Shown here piece after piece: positions 1-9,465 of a stretch of 64,000 nt of DNA. The translations under genes were made by a program, and so were the position numbers. Numbering within the stretch: position 1 is the first letter of the stretch; every line of letters starts with the position of its first letter. The notes beneath the pieces were generated by a model, which did not search any database, had not been told where the DNA came from, and saw only the letters and a program-made list of their open reading frames with translations. This stretch comes from Sphingomonas leidyi (lineage in GTDB: Bacteria; Pseudomonadota; Alphaproteobacteria; Sphingomonadales; Sphingomonadaceae): positions 558,001 to 622,000 of the forward strand of contig NZ_JAASQV010000001.1 of the NCBI RefSeq assembly GCF_011761945.1, written 5' to 3'.

Positions 1-1212
1 TCGCCGCAGCTGATAAAATCGGCGAAGGGAGCTTATTGTCTCGATGTCGATGGTAATCGGTTTCTGGATTGGGCGATGGGCAACCGCGTCTTCATTCTTG
101 GCCATGGCGACGAGGATGTGAATGACGCGGTGAAGGCCGCGATCGACCAAGGGGTGAACTACACGCGTCCCGGACTGCTGGAGCTGGAGGTCGCCGAATA
201 TCTGCTCGGTCTCCACCCCTGGGCAGGGATGGTGAAGTTCGGTAAGAATGGTTCCGATGTCACGACCGCGGCAATCAAGCTCGCCCGCGCCGCGACGGGT
301 CGCAAGCTGGTTGCGGTTTGCGGGGATCATCCGTTCTTTTCGACGCACGACTGGTTCATCGGGGCGACTCAGATGGACGCGGGTGTCCCGGCCGAGGAAA
401 GCGGGTGGACGGTCAAGTTCCGCTACAACGACATCGCTTCGGTGGAGGAGCTGTTCGCGCGCTATCCGGGGCAGATCGCTGCGCTGATCCTTGAGCCGGT
501 CAAGAACGACGAGCCGGTCGACGATTTTCTCCAGCGGCTGCGCGATATCACCAAGCGCGAGGGCACGGTGCTCGTGTTCGACGAGATGATCGCGGCGATG
601 CGTTTCCATCCGCTCGGCGCGCATCACCTCTACGGGGTGCAGCCTGATCTCGCGACTTATGGCAAGGCAGTCTCCAACGGTTTCAGCTTCTCGTTCCTGA
701 TCGGCGACAAGGAATTGATGAAGCTGGGCGGGCTGCAACACGACAAGCCACGAGTCTTCCTGCTTTCGCAGACCCATGCCTCGGAAACCGTGGGCCTGGC
801 GGCTTGCATGGCGACGATGCGGAAATGCATCGCGGAGGATGTATCGGCGTATGTCTGGCGTCTCGGCAGGCAGATGAAGGAGGGCTTCCAAGCACTCGCA
901 GGCTCGGTCGGCGTCGCGGACCATGTGCGGATCATCGGTTTCGACTGCAATCCCCAGATCCTTTGCACCAGGGCGGACGGTACCTATTGGCCGGAGCTGC
1001 ACACCAGCTTCCATGAAGAGGTCGTCGCCGCGGGCGTACTGATCCCCTGGATCTCGATCACTTCAGCGCACGGGCACACCGAGCTGGAACGGACCTTCGA
1101 CGCGCTGCGTGCCGGCATGGAGAAGGTGAATCGCGTCCTCAATAGCGACATGGACGTCGTCTCGACCTATCAGGGCGAGGCGGTGAAGCCGGTTTTTCGC
1201 AAGTACAACTGA
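1..1212 (+). CDS. Class III aminotransferase (glutamate-1-semialdehyde aminomutase-like), 5' end outside window
   Basis: The frame is open from base 1, so the N-terminus lies upstream; 403 residues are visible. The protein resembles fold-type I, class III PLP aminotransferases of the glutamate-1-semialdehyde aminomutase type. The likely PLP lysine is at bases 664-666 (ATYGKAVSNGF), and the preceding VFDEM segment supplies the cofactor-binding aspartate. It ends 24 bases before the SpsF-type gene and lies in a run with PseH-, PseG- and PseI-like genes. A role as a sugar or nonulosonate-modifying aminotransferase is therefore more likely than haem biosynthesis. The substrate is inferred only from context. 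Confidence 0.8.
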   Translation, partial: SPQLIKSAKGAYCLDVDGNRFLDWAMGNRVFILGHGDEDVNDAVKAAIDQGVNYTRPGLLELEVAEYLLGLHPWAGMVKFGKNGSDVTTAAIKLARAATGRKLVAVCGDHPFFSTHDWFIGATQMDAGVPAEESGWTVKFRYNDIASVEELFARYPGQIAALILEPVKNDEPVDDFLQRLRDITKREGTVLVFDEMIAAMRFHPLGAHHLYGVQPDLATYGKAVSNGFSFSFLIGDKELMKLGGLQHDKPRVFLLSQTHASETVGLAACMATMRKCIAEDVSAYVWRLGRQMKEGFQALAGSVGVADHVRIIGFDCNPQILCTRADGTYWPELHTSFHEEVVAAGVLIPWISITSAHGHTELERTFDALRAGMEKVNRVLNSDMDVVSTYQGEAVKPVFRKYN

Positions 1213-1236
1213 TTCCTGGACTTGTCGGAGATTGCG

Positions 1237-1953
1237 ATGAGGTGCTTCGTTCAGGCGCGCATGGGCTCGACTCGCTTGCCTGGCAAGGTGTTGATGGAAG
1301 CTGCGGGCAAGCCGCTGCTTACTCATTTGTTCGGGCGGCTGCGGCGCGCGGAGCTGCTCGACGGGTTCTGTGTCATCACCAGCACACTGGCGCAGGACGA
1401 TCCGATCGCAGAATGGGCCGATGCCAATGGGATCGACAGCTATCGCGGAAGCGAGGACGACGTGCTCGACCGCTATTATCAGGCCGCGAAGCAGTTCGGC
1501 GTAGACCATGTCGTGCGGGTCACCGCCGACTGCCCGATCATCGATCCGGCGATCGTGGACGAGGCGGTCCGGCTCGCGCGCCAGGAAGCGGGCAGCTTTG
1601 ATCTGTTGACCAACCGCTATCCGATTACCTTCCCCGACGGGATGGACGTCGATGTGATACCCTTCGCATCGCTGGAACAGGCTTGGCGCGAGGCCGGGAC
1701 GCGCTTTCAGCGGGAGCATGTGATCCCCTTCTTCTGGGAGGAAGGACGGCGCGTGCGCAATTTCGAATCCGCGACCAACTATTTCCACACGCATCGCTGG
1801 ACGCTCGACTATCCGGAGGATTATCAGCTCCTCAAGGCGATGATCGAAATGTTTCCCGGCCGGGAAGACAGCTTCACGCTGCAGGACGCGCTTGACCTGA
1901 TCGCAGCGGATCCCGGGCTTGCGGCGATCAACGCGATGCATCTGCCCGGCTGA
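1237..1953 (+). CDS. SpsF-type nucleotidyltransferase (CMP-sugar synthetase-like)
   Basis: A 238-residue protein of the SpsF / acylneuraminate cytidylyltransferase-like family. It opens with the nucleotide-binding signature QARMGSTRLPGK, followed by SEDDVLDRYYQA and RVTADCPIIDP, which carries the metal-binding aspartates. I chose ATG 1237 because GGAG sits six bases upstream and the signature follows immediately; a TTG at 1222 would add five residues. The likely role is activating a sugar as an NMP-sugar in the nonulosonate pathway. It is of the SpsF type rather than the classical PseF/NeuA type, so the activated sugar is uncertain. Confidence 0.8.
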   Translation: MRCFVQARMGSTRLPGKVLMEAAGKPLLTHLFGRLRRAELLDGFCVITSTLAQDDPIAEWADANGIDSYRGSEDDVLDRYYQAAKQFGVDHVVRVTADCPIIDPAIVDEAVRLARQEAGSFDLLTNRYPITFPDGMDVDVIPFASLEQAWREAGTRFQREHVIPFFWEEGRRVRNFESATNYFHTHRWTLDYPEDYQLLKAMIEMFPGREDSFTLQDALDLIAADPGLAAINAMHLPG

Positions 1954-1973
1954 GCGAGGACGGAAGCGTCGCC

Positions 1974-2495
1974 ATGGGCGAAGATGATGCGATGACCGCG
2001 ACGGTGCGCCCTATGCGCGAGAGGGACCTTGCGTCCGTGCTTCTGTGGCGCAATGCGCTCGAGGTTCGGCGCTACATGTACAACCAGGACGAGATCGGCC
2101 TCGATCAGCATCGTCACTGGTTCGCGGGCGTCGAGGCGGATTCGAAGCGCCATGCACTGATCGCGGAGACAGCCGATGGACCGATCGGTTTCGTCAACAT
2201 TGCCGAGCTTCACCAGGGAGTGGCCAGCTGGGGCTTCTATGCCGTGCCGGGTTCGCCGCGGGGCGCGGGAGTCGCGCTGGGCGCCGCCGCGCTGCACCAT
2301 GCCTTTGACATACTGAGGCTGCACAAGCTTTGCGGCGAAGCTCTTGCCGACAATCTGCGCTCGGTGCGCTTCCACGAGCGCTTGGGGTTTCACGATGAAG
2401 GAACCTTGCGCTCGCACCGCCTGGTTGCCGGTGTCTATAGAGACGTTCGCTGCTTCGGCCTTCTCGCCGAAGAGTGGCGTGCCGCAAGCCGGTGA
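1974..2495 (+). CDS. pseH: GNAT N-acetyltransferase, PseH-like
   Basis: A 173-residue GNAT-fold acetyltransferase. The acetyl-CoA pyrophosphate loop is visible as SPRGAGVALG near residues 95-105, followed by the motif B region ADNLRSVRFHERLGF. The N-terminal pattern LLWRNALEVRRYM with W-F after QHRHW is typical of PseH. PseH acetylates the 4-amino group of UDP-4-amino-4,6-dideoxy-AltNAc using acetyl-CoA in pseudaminic acid synthesis. The gene sits between the SpsF-like and PseG-like genes in one apparent transcription unit. An alternative ATG lies at 1992. Confidence 0.78.
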   Translation: MGEDDAMTATVRPMRERDLASVLLWRNALEVRRYMYNQDEIGLDQHRHWFAGVEADSKRHALIAETADGPIGFVNIAELHQGVASWGFYAVPGSPRGAGVALGAAALHHAFDILRLHKLCGEALADNLRSVRFHERLGFHDEGTLRSHRLVAGVYRDVRCFGLLAEEWRAASR

Positions 2496-2502
2496 GGTGT
2501 TC

Positions 2503-3627
2503 GTGGTGCCGAGGGTCCTGATCCGCGTCGATGCATCGATCTTGATCGGAACGGGGCATGTCATGCGTTGCCTCACGCTCGCCAGGGCTTTGGCGGAGGA
2601 GGGGGCGGAGGTTTGTTTCGTCTCGCGGGACCATCCGGGCAATCTCAACGCGTATATCGAGGCGAGCGGGTTCCCGGTTCTGGAAATTAGCGGCGACGGG
2701 GTGGGGGGAGGCGCCTTCCCCGGCGATTCTCCGCACGCCCATTGGCTTGGCGGAAGCTGGGAAGCAGATGCCCGGCAGACTGCGCGCCATGCTGCAGCCC
2801 GCCGCGCGGACCTGCTGATCGTCGATCACTATGCGCTCGATGCGCGCTGGGAAGCCGAAGTCGGCGTGCTTCCGGAGCGGATCGTGGTGATCGACGACCT
2901 GGCCGACCGGCCTCATGGTTGCGCGCTGCTCGTCGATGCCAATCTGGGGCGCCGGGCTCGGGACTATGCCGGGCTGGTGCCGTCCGGAGCCATCGTGCTG
3001 GCAGGCGCGGAATATGCCCTCCTTCGCGCCGAATTCGCCGCCGCCCGCGAGAAGAGCCTCGCCCGTCGTCGCGATCCGGCGTTGCGCCGCATATTGGTTG
3101 CAATGGGAGGGGTGGACATGCCCAACGCGACGGGGCGCGTGCTCGACGCGTTCGATGCCTCCGTACTGCCTGATGCGTGCCAGATCACGATCGTCCTGGG
3201 CTCGCGGGCGCCCTGGCTCGATGAGGTGCGGTCCGCGGCAGTGAAGCAGCGCCGGCCGACCGAGGTGCTGATCGACGTTACCGACATGGCTGAGCTGATG
3301 GCGGACAGCGATCTGGCGGTCGGCGGCGCGGGCGTGACGGCGTGGGAACGCGGCTGCCTTGGGTTGCCAACGCTCATCGTAACGATCGCGGACAATCAGC
3401 TGGCCGGGGCCAAGGCATTGGCCGATACCGGCGCAGCTCGATGGGTAGGCGGCGTCGAGGATGTCGCGACGCGTCTGGCGGGCCTGATCGAGGAAGTTGC
3501 CGAGCCGCGGACGCTGGCGGCGATGAGCCAAGCGGCCAGCGCGATCACCGATGGCGAAGGCATCCGTCGCGTAGTCGCGCATATCGGGCGCCTGTGCCAG
3601 GCGGTTGATCGCCCGGCGACAGGCTAG
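2503..3627 (+). CDS. pseG: UDP-2,4-diacetamido-2,4,6-trideoxy-altropyranose hydrolase, PseG-like
   Basis: A 374-residue protein starting RVDASILIGTGHVMRCLTLA, the characteristic PseG N-terminus with the catalytic-site histidine in GTGHVMR. The C-terminal half has the GT28/MurG-like nucleotide-binding signature GGAGVTAWERGCLGLP. PseG removes UDP from the bis-acetamido sugar, giving the substrate for PseI. The start is one of several GTG codons (2497, 2503, 2506); I prefer 2503 because GGTGAG precedes it at good spacing. It begins 7 bases after the PseH-like stop, suggesting translational coupling. It converges on pseI with only 8 bases between the stop codons. Confidence 0.85.
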   Translation: MVPRVLIRVDASILIGTGHVMRCLTLARALAEEGAEVCFVSRDHPGNLNAYIEASGFPVLEISGDGVGGGAFPGDSPHAHWLGGSWEADARQTARHAAARRADLLIVDHYALDARWEAEVGVLPERIVVIDDLADRPHGCALLVDANLGRRARDYAGLVPSGAIVLAGAEYALLRAEFAAAREKSLARRRDPALRRILVAMGGVDMPNATGRVLDAFDASVLPDACQITIVLGSRAPWLDEVRSAAVKQRRPTEVLIDVTDMAELMADSDLAVGGAGVTAWERGCLGLPTLIVTIADNQLAGAKALADTGAARWVGGVEDVATRLAGLIEEVAEPRTLAAMSQAASAITDGEGIRRVVAHIGRLCQAVDRPATG

Positions 3628-3635
3628 TCTTCGCC

Positions 3636-4682
3636 TCAGTCCGCGAACAGATCCCAGCTCGTGGGCGTGCCGCGGGTCACCTTCACCTTGAGTTGCTTAC
3701 CGACTATGGCGTCGAACTGCGAGGGGGGCAGCCCCATGCCGGGGCGGATGCGGCGCAGATCCTCATGCCTCACCGTCGCGCCTGCCTCTAGGTCGTTGAT
3801 GAAATAGACGGAACGGCGGAAGATGCGGTTCGCCTCCTCCACCTTCTGCCGCTTGAACTCGCCGGTGCCGAGCCCCGAGAAGGCGTCCCGCGTATCGGCG
3901 CATAGCCGCGCGAGTTCGTCCGGCTCGAGCGAGAACTCGCTGTCGGGACCCTTGTCGTTGCGGTCGAGCGTGAAATGCTTCTCGATCGCGCAAGCGCCGA
4001 GTGCCGTCGCCGCCACCGCCGCAGTGGTGCCCATGGTGTGGTCCGACAGGCCCACATGCGTGCCGAAACGCTCCCGCAGCACGTTGATCTGCCGCAGATT
4101 GGCCTGGTCCATCGGCGCGGGATAGCTGCTGATGCAGTGGAGGAGAACCAGATCCTTCGCGCCGGCGCCATGGGCGGCGTCGACCGCGTCCTGAATCTCC
4201 TGCTCATTGGCCATGCCGGTCGACATGATCATCGGCTTGCCGGTCGAGGCGACATAGCGGATCAGCGGGAGGTCGGTGAGCTCGAAGGAAGCGATCTTGT
4301 AGGCCGGCGTTCCCAGCTTCTCGAGCAGGTCGACGGCTGTCTCATCGAACGGAGTGGAGAATACGGTGATGCCGAGTGCGCGGCCGTGATCGAACATAGC
4401 CTGGTGCCACTCATAGGGAGTCTGTGCCCAGTTGTAGAGATCGTACAGCTTGTAGCCGTCCCACAGACCGCCCTTGATCAGGAATTCGGGCCGATCGCTG
4501 TCGATCGTCATGGTATCGGCGGTGTACGTCTGGAGCTTGACCGCATCGGCGCCGGAACGCTTCGCGACCTCCATCGATTCCAGGGCGCGTTCGAGCTTGC
4601 CGTTGTGGTTCGCCGAGAGCTCCGCGATGATATAGGGGGGGTGGTTCGGCCCGATTTCGCGCCCGTCGATTGCAAAGCTCAT
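3636..4682 (-). CDS. pseI: Pseudaminic acid synthase (NeuB family)
   Basis: A 348-residue NeuB-family synthase, full length for PseI. The N-terminal TIM barrel begins IIAELSANHNGKLERALES and contains VKLQTYTADTMT, STPFDETAVDLLE and the SDHTMG segment. The last about 60 residues form the SAF (antifreeze-like) domain, including RRIRPGMGLPPSQFD. PseI condenses the 6-deoxy-diacetamido sugar from PseG with phosphoenolpyruvate to give pseudaminic acid. It is transcribed toward the pseG end and has its own upstream region. Legionaminic or neuraminic acid synthase is the alternative; the company of PseG and PseH favours pseudaminic acid. Confidence 0.88.
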   Translation of the reverse strand: MSFAIDGREIGPNHPPYIIAELSANHNGKLERALESMEVAKRSGADAVKLQTYTADTMTIDSDRPEFLIKGGLWDGYKLYDLYNWAQTPYEWHQAMFDHGRALGITVFSTPFDETAVDLLEKLGTPAYKIASFELTDLPLIRYVASTGKPMIMSTGMANEQEIQDAVDAAHGAGAKDLVLLHCISSYPAPMDQANLRQINVLRERFGTHVGLSDHTMGTTAAVAATALGACAIEKHFTLDRNDKGPDSEFSLEPDELARLCADTRDAFSGLGTGEFKRQKVEEANRIFRRSVYFINDLEAGATVRHEDLRRIRPGMGLPPSQFDAIVGKQLKVKVTRGTPTSWDLFAD

Positions 4683-4932
4683 TGATTCGATCCTTTTGGA
4701 CTCCGCGTCGCGCTGGTGTCCCTGCGTATAAACCGCGGCTTAGTCCACACTTTTGTCGGGTCGGGCGGCGTGGTGCGCGGCATCGGGGACATTGCGGGGA
4801 ACCGCGCGACCCCAGGGCAACGAAAGCGGAATTTGCGGCTCCCAATAATCGGCGCCTGCGCATATTGCGAGTCGCATGCGGAACGGGCGAAGCGGGTGGT
4901 GACCATAGACATGCTGGAGAAGACGGGTCGTC

Positions 4933-6336
4933 ATGGCCGGCGCGTACGGCATAGCCAGATGCAATGCCTTGGGCGCGCCTCGCATGCTTGAACGAAGCAT
5001 GGCGTTCATCAATGCGCAGGCGGCGCGGTTCGCGGTGGCGCGTAGCAACGTGCTCGCGCTCGCCTTCGCCTATGCCGGAAGCGCCGTGCTGCAAAAGGGA
5101 GTGGGATTCATTCTCTTCCTCTGGCTGGCGCACCAATTGCCGGTCAGCGACTATGCCCGTTTTGGCCTGCTCTACGCGCTGCAGAGCGGCGTATCGGCGC
5201 TGGCAATGGCGGGGATCGTTGAGACCGCGATCGGGAGGCTGAAAGTTGCCCGCGATCCCGAGCGGCAGCGACAGCTACTGGCCGGCGCGAACCTTGTCTT
5301 CCTTGGCACCGCGATGATGAGCCTGCTCCTGGCGATAGTCGGATTCTCATGGACGAACCTCTTCGACACCGGAGCACTGCTGGTTGCCGCGGCGAGCGGC
5401 GCACTGATCGGCTTCTACACGATACAGTCGCAGCTCTCGCGTATCGTCGAACGTCACCGAGCGGCATTGCTGGTGGGCCTGGTCGCGCCGCTGATAGGCC
5501 TGTCGGGCGGCTTGGCCGGATATCTCCTGTTCGGTAGCTCGGTCGGCTTCTTCATCGGTTCGGCAGCTGGGCTCGTATTGGCGCTCCCCTTGACCCTGCT
5601 GACGGCGATCGGTTTCTCCCGATCGATACGGGACGCCGATGTGCGCTACATGGCGATGCATCTCGCGCCATATCTGCTCGTCGCGCTGATCGATTGGTTC
5701 GCCGGATATGGCAACACCTATCTGGTGAAGATCTTCTTCTCCACCGATGTCGTCGCCCGTTTCGTGTTCGCCTATACGCTCTCCTCTATCATGCACCTGG
5801 TGGCGACTTCGCTTAATCAGGCCTGGAATCCGCGCGTCTTTCGCCTGATCCACGATGCGCCGCAACAGAAGGTCGAAGTGGAGAACCGTCGCTTCTATCT
5901 GTTGCAGGGCTTGATCCTCGGCGTCGCGGCGGGCGGCATCCTTGCCTTTCTTCCCCTGGCGCTGCGGATCGGGGGCGCAAGCTTCGCGCATTATCAGGGA
6001 ATCGAGCGCGAGACGGCGATCCTGTTTGTGGCCTATGTCCTCAATATTCCCTGGTACCACGTCCAGAACTACTATTACGCGCACGCGAAGGGAGCGCTGC
6101 TGATGAAGATCAGCATCGGCACCAGCATTGCGGGCCTTCTGCTCTGGATCGGTGCGGCGCTCACGCTTGGCGAGTGGGGCCCCTATGTCGGCTTCATGCT
6201 GATGATGATTGCCAAGATGGGGGGCGGAGTCTTCTGGGCGCGGCGCGAGTGGAAGGTGCGTCTGCTGTGGCACGGGCCGGCAGCGGGGCTGGCTCTGCTC
6301 GTGCTGGGCGAGCTCGGCGGCCTTCTCCTCGCCTGA
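4933..6336 (+). CDS. Oligosaccharide flippase, Wzx-like membrane protein
   Basis: A hydrophobic protein of up to 467 residues with about twelve predicted membrane segments in the MOP superfamily pattern (polysaccharide biosynthesis/Wzx). Segments include SAVLQKGVGFILFLWLAHQL, the paired helices near residues 110-140, and a long C-terminal series ending ALLVLGELGGLLLA. Such proteins flip undecaprenyl-linked oligosaccharide repeat units across the inner membrane. Its position beside the nonulosonate genes and before a polyprenyl-phosphate sugar transferase fits this. The start is uncertain: ATG 4933 has GGAGA about 12 bases upstream, and ATG 4984 or 4999 would give a shorter cytoplasmic lead. 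Confidence 0.75.
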   Translation: MAGAYGIARCNALGAPRMLERSMAFINAQAARFAVARSNVLALAFAYAGSAVLQKGVGFILFLWLAHQLPVSDYARFGLLYALQSGVSALAMAGIVETAIGRLKVARDPERQRQLLAGANLVFLGTAMMSLLLAIVGFSWTNLFDTGALLVAAASGALIGFYTIQSQLSRIVERHRAALLVGLVAPLIGLSGGLAGYLLFGSSVGFFIGSAAGLVLALPLTLLTAIGFSRSIRDADVRYMAMHLAPYLLVALIDWFAGYGNTYLVKIFFSTDVVARFVFAYTLSSIMHLVATSLNQAWNPRVFRLIHDAPQQKVEVENRRFYLLQGLILGVAAGGILAFLPLALRIGGASFAHYQGIERETAILFVAYVLNIPWYHVQNYYYAHAKGALLMKISIGTSIAGLLLWIGAALTLGEWGPYVGFMLMMIAKMGGGVFWARREWKVRLLWHGPAAGLALLVLGELGGLLLA

Positions 6337-6503
6337 CGCGAGGCGAACGTCCAAATGAGAGGGCGGCGCCAATGTGGCTGGACATAATATTGTCCCAACG
6401 ATAGCAGCTGCCCGAACCAGGGGCCTTAGAGAACAGGGCCCTTAGAGAATACGCAGGCGGAAGTGCCCGGAAAATCGGATGCTCTAACTATGCTGGCACT
6501 GCA

Positions 6504-7796
6504 ATGCTCATGACTCGCGGTTTGATCCGGCCTCGCGCGCGCAGCGTCGCAAACTCGTTGGTGCTGCAGCTCATCGGGTTGCTGTTCACTGGCTCGGCGC
6601 TGCCTGTCGCGATTTCCTATCTGTCGGGAAAAACCCCCGATATTGGCAGCGAGCAGGCGCTGGTCACCGTCGCCGCATCCTGCACCGCGGCCATCGTCGC
6701 GCTGTTGGCGATCCGCAAGGTTACGTCCTTTCCCGGTACGCGGCACTTTTCCTATATCATCCCGACATTCTCCGTGACTTTCGGGTCGGCGATCGGCGTG
6801 CTGCTCGTCCTCCGCGTCGACTATGCGAGCGTCATGCTGATGTCCGCGTTCCTATTCGGCACCTTGTTCATCTTCATGATGATGCATCTCGGCGCAAAGG
6901 CCGGCCAGTCCTTCTATGTCGTTCCCTTCGGCAAGGCGCTCAAGCTGGTCGAGAGCGAGGATGCAAGCTGGATCCTGCTGAAGGATCCGACCTTGCCCGA
7001 GAATGACGGCCATACGCCGATCGTGGCCGATCTGCGATACGACTTCGAGCCTGAATGGGAACGAATGCTGGCCGCGGCCGCGATTTCGGGACGAGCGGTC
7101 TATCACAGCAAGCAGGTGCGTGAATCCCTGACCGGAAAGGTCGAGATCGAGCATCTGTCAGAGAACAGCTTCGGGTCGCTGGTGCCCAACAGCGCGTATC
7201 GGCATACCAAGCGCATCGTCGATATCGTCGTATCGCTGGTCGCGATCCCCGTGCTCCTCGTGCCGATGTTGCTGCTCGGCGTCGTCATCAGGCTGGAATC
7301 GCCGGGGCCGATTCTCTTCAGGCAGCGCCGGATGGGCTATCGCGGCCAGGATTTCGAGGTACTGAAGTTTCGTACGATGCGCGCGCGGGCGCCTGCGACG
7401 TGCGTCGAGACGGCGATCCAGGACGCGATTACGCAATCGGATGATGATCGTATCACCAAGATCGGGCGCGTCCTGCGCCGTAGCCGTATCGACGAGCTTC
7501 CCCAGATCTGGAATGTCCTGATGGGGGATATGAGCATCATAGGTCCGCGCCCGGAGGCCATTCCGCTTTCGGAATGGTACGAGCGCGAGCTGCCCTTTTA
7601 CAGCTATCGGCATATTGTTCGCCCGGGGATCACGGGTTGGGCTCAGGTCAGCCAGGGGCATGTTGCCGATTTGGATAGCGTCCACACCAAACTTTACTAT
7701 GACTTCTACTACATCAAGAACTTCTCGGCGTGGCTCGACTTGTTGATCACGATCCGGACGGTTCACACGATCCTTTCCGGTTTCGGATCCAAGTGA
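6504..7796 (+). CDS. Polyprenyl-phosphate glycosyl-1-phosphate transferase (bacterial sugar transferase)
   Basis: A 430-residue initiating glycosyltransferase of the PHPT class. About four N-terminal membrane helices (residues 15-125) are followed by a soluble linker, one more hydrophobic segment (VVSLVAIPVLLVPMLLLGVV) and the C-terminal sugar transferase domain. Visible catalytic motifs are GPILFRQRRMG, VLKFRTM, DELPQIWNVLMGDMSIIGPR and RPGITGWAQV. The enzyme transfers a sugar-1-phosphate, often glucose or galactose, from a UDP-sugar to undecaprenyl phosphate and so starts repeat-unit assembly. It resembles GumD and the sphingan SpsB type. The sugar cannot be told from sequence. Confidence 0.87.
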   Translation: MLMTRGLIRPRARSVANSLVLQLIGLLFTGSALPVAISYLSGKTPDIGSEQALVTVAASCTAAIVALLAIRKVTSFPGTRHFSYIIPTFSVTFGSAIGVLLVLRVDYASVMLMSAFLFGTLFIFMMMHLGAKAGQSFYVVPFGKALKLVESEDASWILLKDPTLPENDGHTPIVADLRYDFEPEWERMLAAAAISGRAVYHSKQVRESLTGKVEIEHLSENSFGSLVPNSAYRHTKRIVDIVVSLVAIPVLLVPMLLLGVVIRLESPGPILFRQRRMGYRGQDFEVLKFRTMRARAPATCVETAIQDAITQSDDDRITKIGRVLRRSRIDELPQIWNVLMGDMSIIGPRPEAIPLSEWYERELPFYSYRHIVRPGITGWAQVSQGHVADLDSVHTKLYYDFYYIKNFSAWLDLLITIRTVHTILSGFGSK

Positions 7797-7824
7797 AACC
7801 TGCTCTTCTTCCGTGGGGCTGAAA

Positions 7825-9465
7825 ATGCATTCCACCGGTGAGGTGCTCCGCTATTGGAACACGCTACGCCATCTAAAGCCGATCCAGATCCTGGGCAGAG
7901 CGCGCTTTCGTTTCAAGCCGTCGATCGGTGAGATGGCACGGGCTCCGGCCCGACGCGTGTCCATGGGCGCGTGGCAGGCGCCGATCGAGCGGCCGATCTC
8001 GTTGCTCGGAGAGCGTCATTTCCTGCTGCTCGGCGTCGAGTATCGCCTTCCCGACAGTGGAGGGTGGGACGACGAAGCCGTCGACAAGCTCAGGCGCTAC
8101 AATCTCCATTATTTCGATGACTTGGCCGCGCCGCCGGCGCGCAATGGGGCGGCCTGGCACGGCGCGTGGATAGCCCGCTGGATCGCCGAGAATCCACCAC
8201 GTACGGGAACGGGTTGGGAACCCTATCCGACCTCGCTGCGGATCGTGAACTGGATCAAATGGGCGCTGGCAGGCAACGCCGTGCCGGAGTGTTTCGATCA
8301 CAGCCTGGCGCTACAGGCGCGCTGGCTCTCGCGGCGCCTCGAATGGCACCTGCTCGGTAATCATCTGTTCGCCAACGCCAAGGCTCTGCTGCTGGCGGGG
8401 CTCTTCTTCATCGGTGATGAAGCAGACGAATGGCGTCGAACCGCGCTTCGAATTCTTGGGCGCGAGTTTCCGGAGCAGCTGCTTTCCGATGGCGGGCATT
8501 TCGAGCTCAGCCCCATGTATCATGCAATCTTCGTTGAAGACGTGCTCGACATGGTAAACGCCGCCGAGCACTGGAAAGGCGCCCTCACCGCCGAGGTCGT
8601 GAAGCCATGGCGGGAAGCGTTGCCTGCCATGCTGAACTTCCTCCGCGGGATGACGCATCCGGACGGTGAGATCGGCTTCTTCAACGATGCCGCCATCGGC
8701 ATTGCGCCGAGCTATTCCATGATTGCCGCCTATGCGGCGCGGCTGGGCATCGCGGCACCGCCGCCATCCAGGGAGGGGGTGCAGTCATTCTCCGCGAGTG
8801 GCTACGCGCGTGTCTCGGCTGGCCCTGCCACTGCCTTGCTCGACTTGGCGCGCGTGGGGCCTGACTATCTGCCGGGACATGCGCACGCCGACACCTTGTC
8901 GTTCGAGCTCTCGCTGGGCGGCCGGCGTCTCATCGTCAACGGGGGCACCTCCGAATATGGTGCCGGCCCGGTGCGGCACTTCGAGCGCAGCACCGCAGCG
9001 CACAACACGGTTGCAGTCGACGGCGAGGATTCCTCGGAGGTGTGGAGCGGCTTCCGGGTTGCGCGGCGCGCCTATCCGGTCGACCTCCAGATCGCGTCGG
9101 GTCCGCTGCTCGAAGTCCGCTGTGCGCATGACGGCTATCGGCGCCTTCCAGGCAAGGTGATGCATTATCGTTGCTGGACCTTCACGCCAGCCGGGCTGAC
9201 CGTCGAGGACCGTGTCTCGGGGAAGCATGGAAACGCGGTGGCGCGCTTCCTGCTCGTGCCGGATGCCGAAATAGCTGCAATCGGGTCGGACGGATTCGAA
9301 ATCAGACTCGACGGTGAGCGCGTGGTCACGGTTCATGTCGCGCGCGGAAGGTCATCGATCGCCGAGGGTTGGTATTCGCCGCGCTTCGGCGAGCGTTTGC
9401 CCACGCGCTGCATCGAAATCATGCTTGATAGCGGAAGCTCGCGTGTCGAGTTCGAATGGCACTGA
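7825..9465 (+). CDS. Heparinase II/III family protein
   Basis: A 546-residue protein with an alpha-helical N-terminal region (RRYNLHYFDDL, then GNHLFANAKALLLAG and DGGHFELSPMYH) and a C-terminal heparinase II/III-like beta domain containing YLPGHAHADTLSFELSLGG. The family cleaves uronic-acid polysaccharides by beta-elimination, using His and Tyr residues in these segments. No signal peptide is evident, and the gene sits inside a biosynthetic cluster, with the next glycosyltransferase overlapping its stop. It may process or length-control the polymer or act on a lipid-linked intermediate. ATG 7825 is preferred over GTG 7813 because GGGG precedes it. Confidence 0.8.
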   Translation: MHSTGEVLRYWNTLRHLKPIQILGRARFRFKPSIGEMARAPARRVSMGAWQAPIERPISLLGERHFLLLGVEYRLPDSGGWDDEAVDKLRRYNLHYFDDLAAPPARNGAAWHGAWIARWIAENPPRTGTGWEPYPTSLRIVNWIKWALAGNAVPECFDHSLALQARWLSRRLEWHLLGNHLFANAKALLLAGLFFIGDEADEWRRTALRILGREFPEQLLSDGGHFELSPMYHAIFVEDVLDMVNAAEHWKGALTAEVVKPWREALPAMLNFLRGMTHPDGEIGFFNDAAIGIAPSYSMIAAYAARLGIAAPPPSREGVQSFSASGYARVSAGPATALLDLARVGPDYLPGHAHADTLSFELSLGGRRLIVNGGTSEYGAGPVRHFERSTAAHNTVAVDGEDSSEVWSGFRVARRAYPVDLQIASGPLLEVRCAHDGYRRLPGKVMHYRCWTFTPAGLTVEDRVSGKHGNAVARFLLVPDAEIAAIGSDGFEIRLDGERVVTVHVARGRSSIAEGWYSPRFGERLPTRCIEIMLDSGSSRVEFEWH

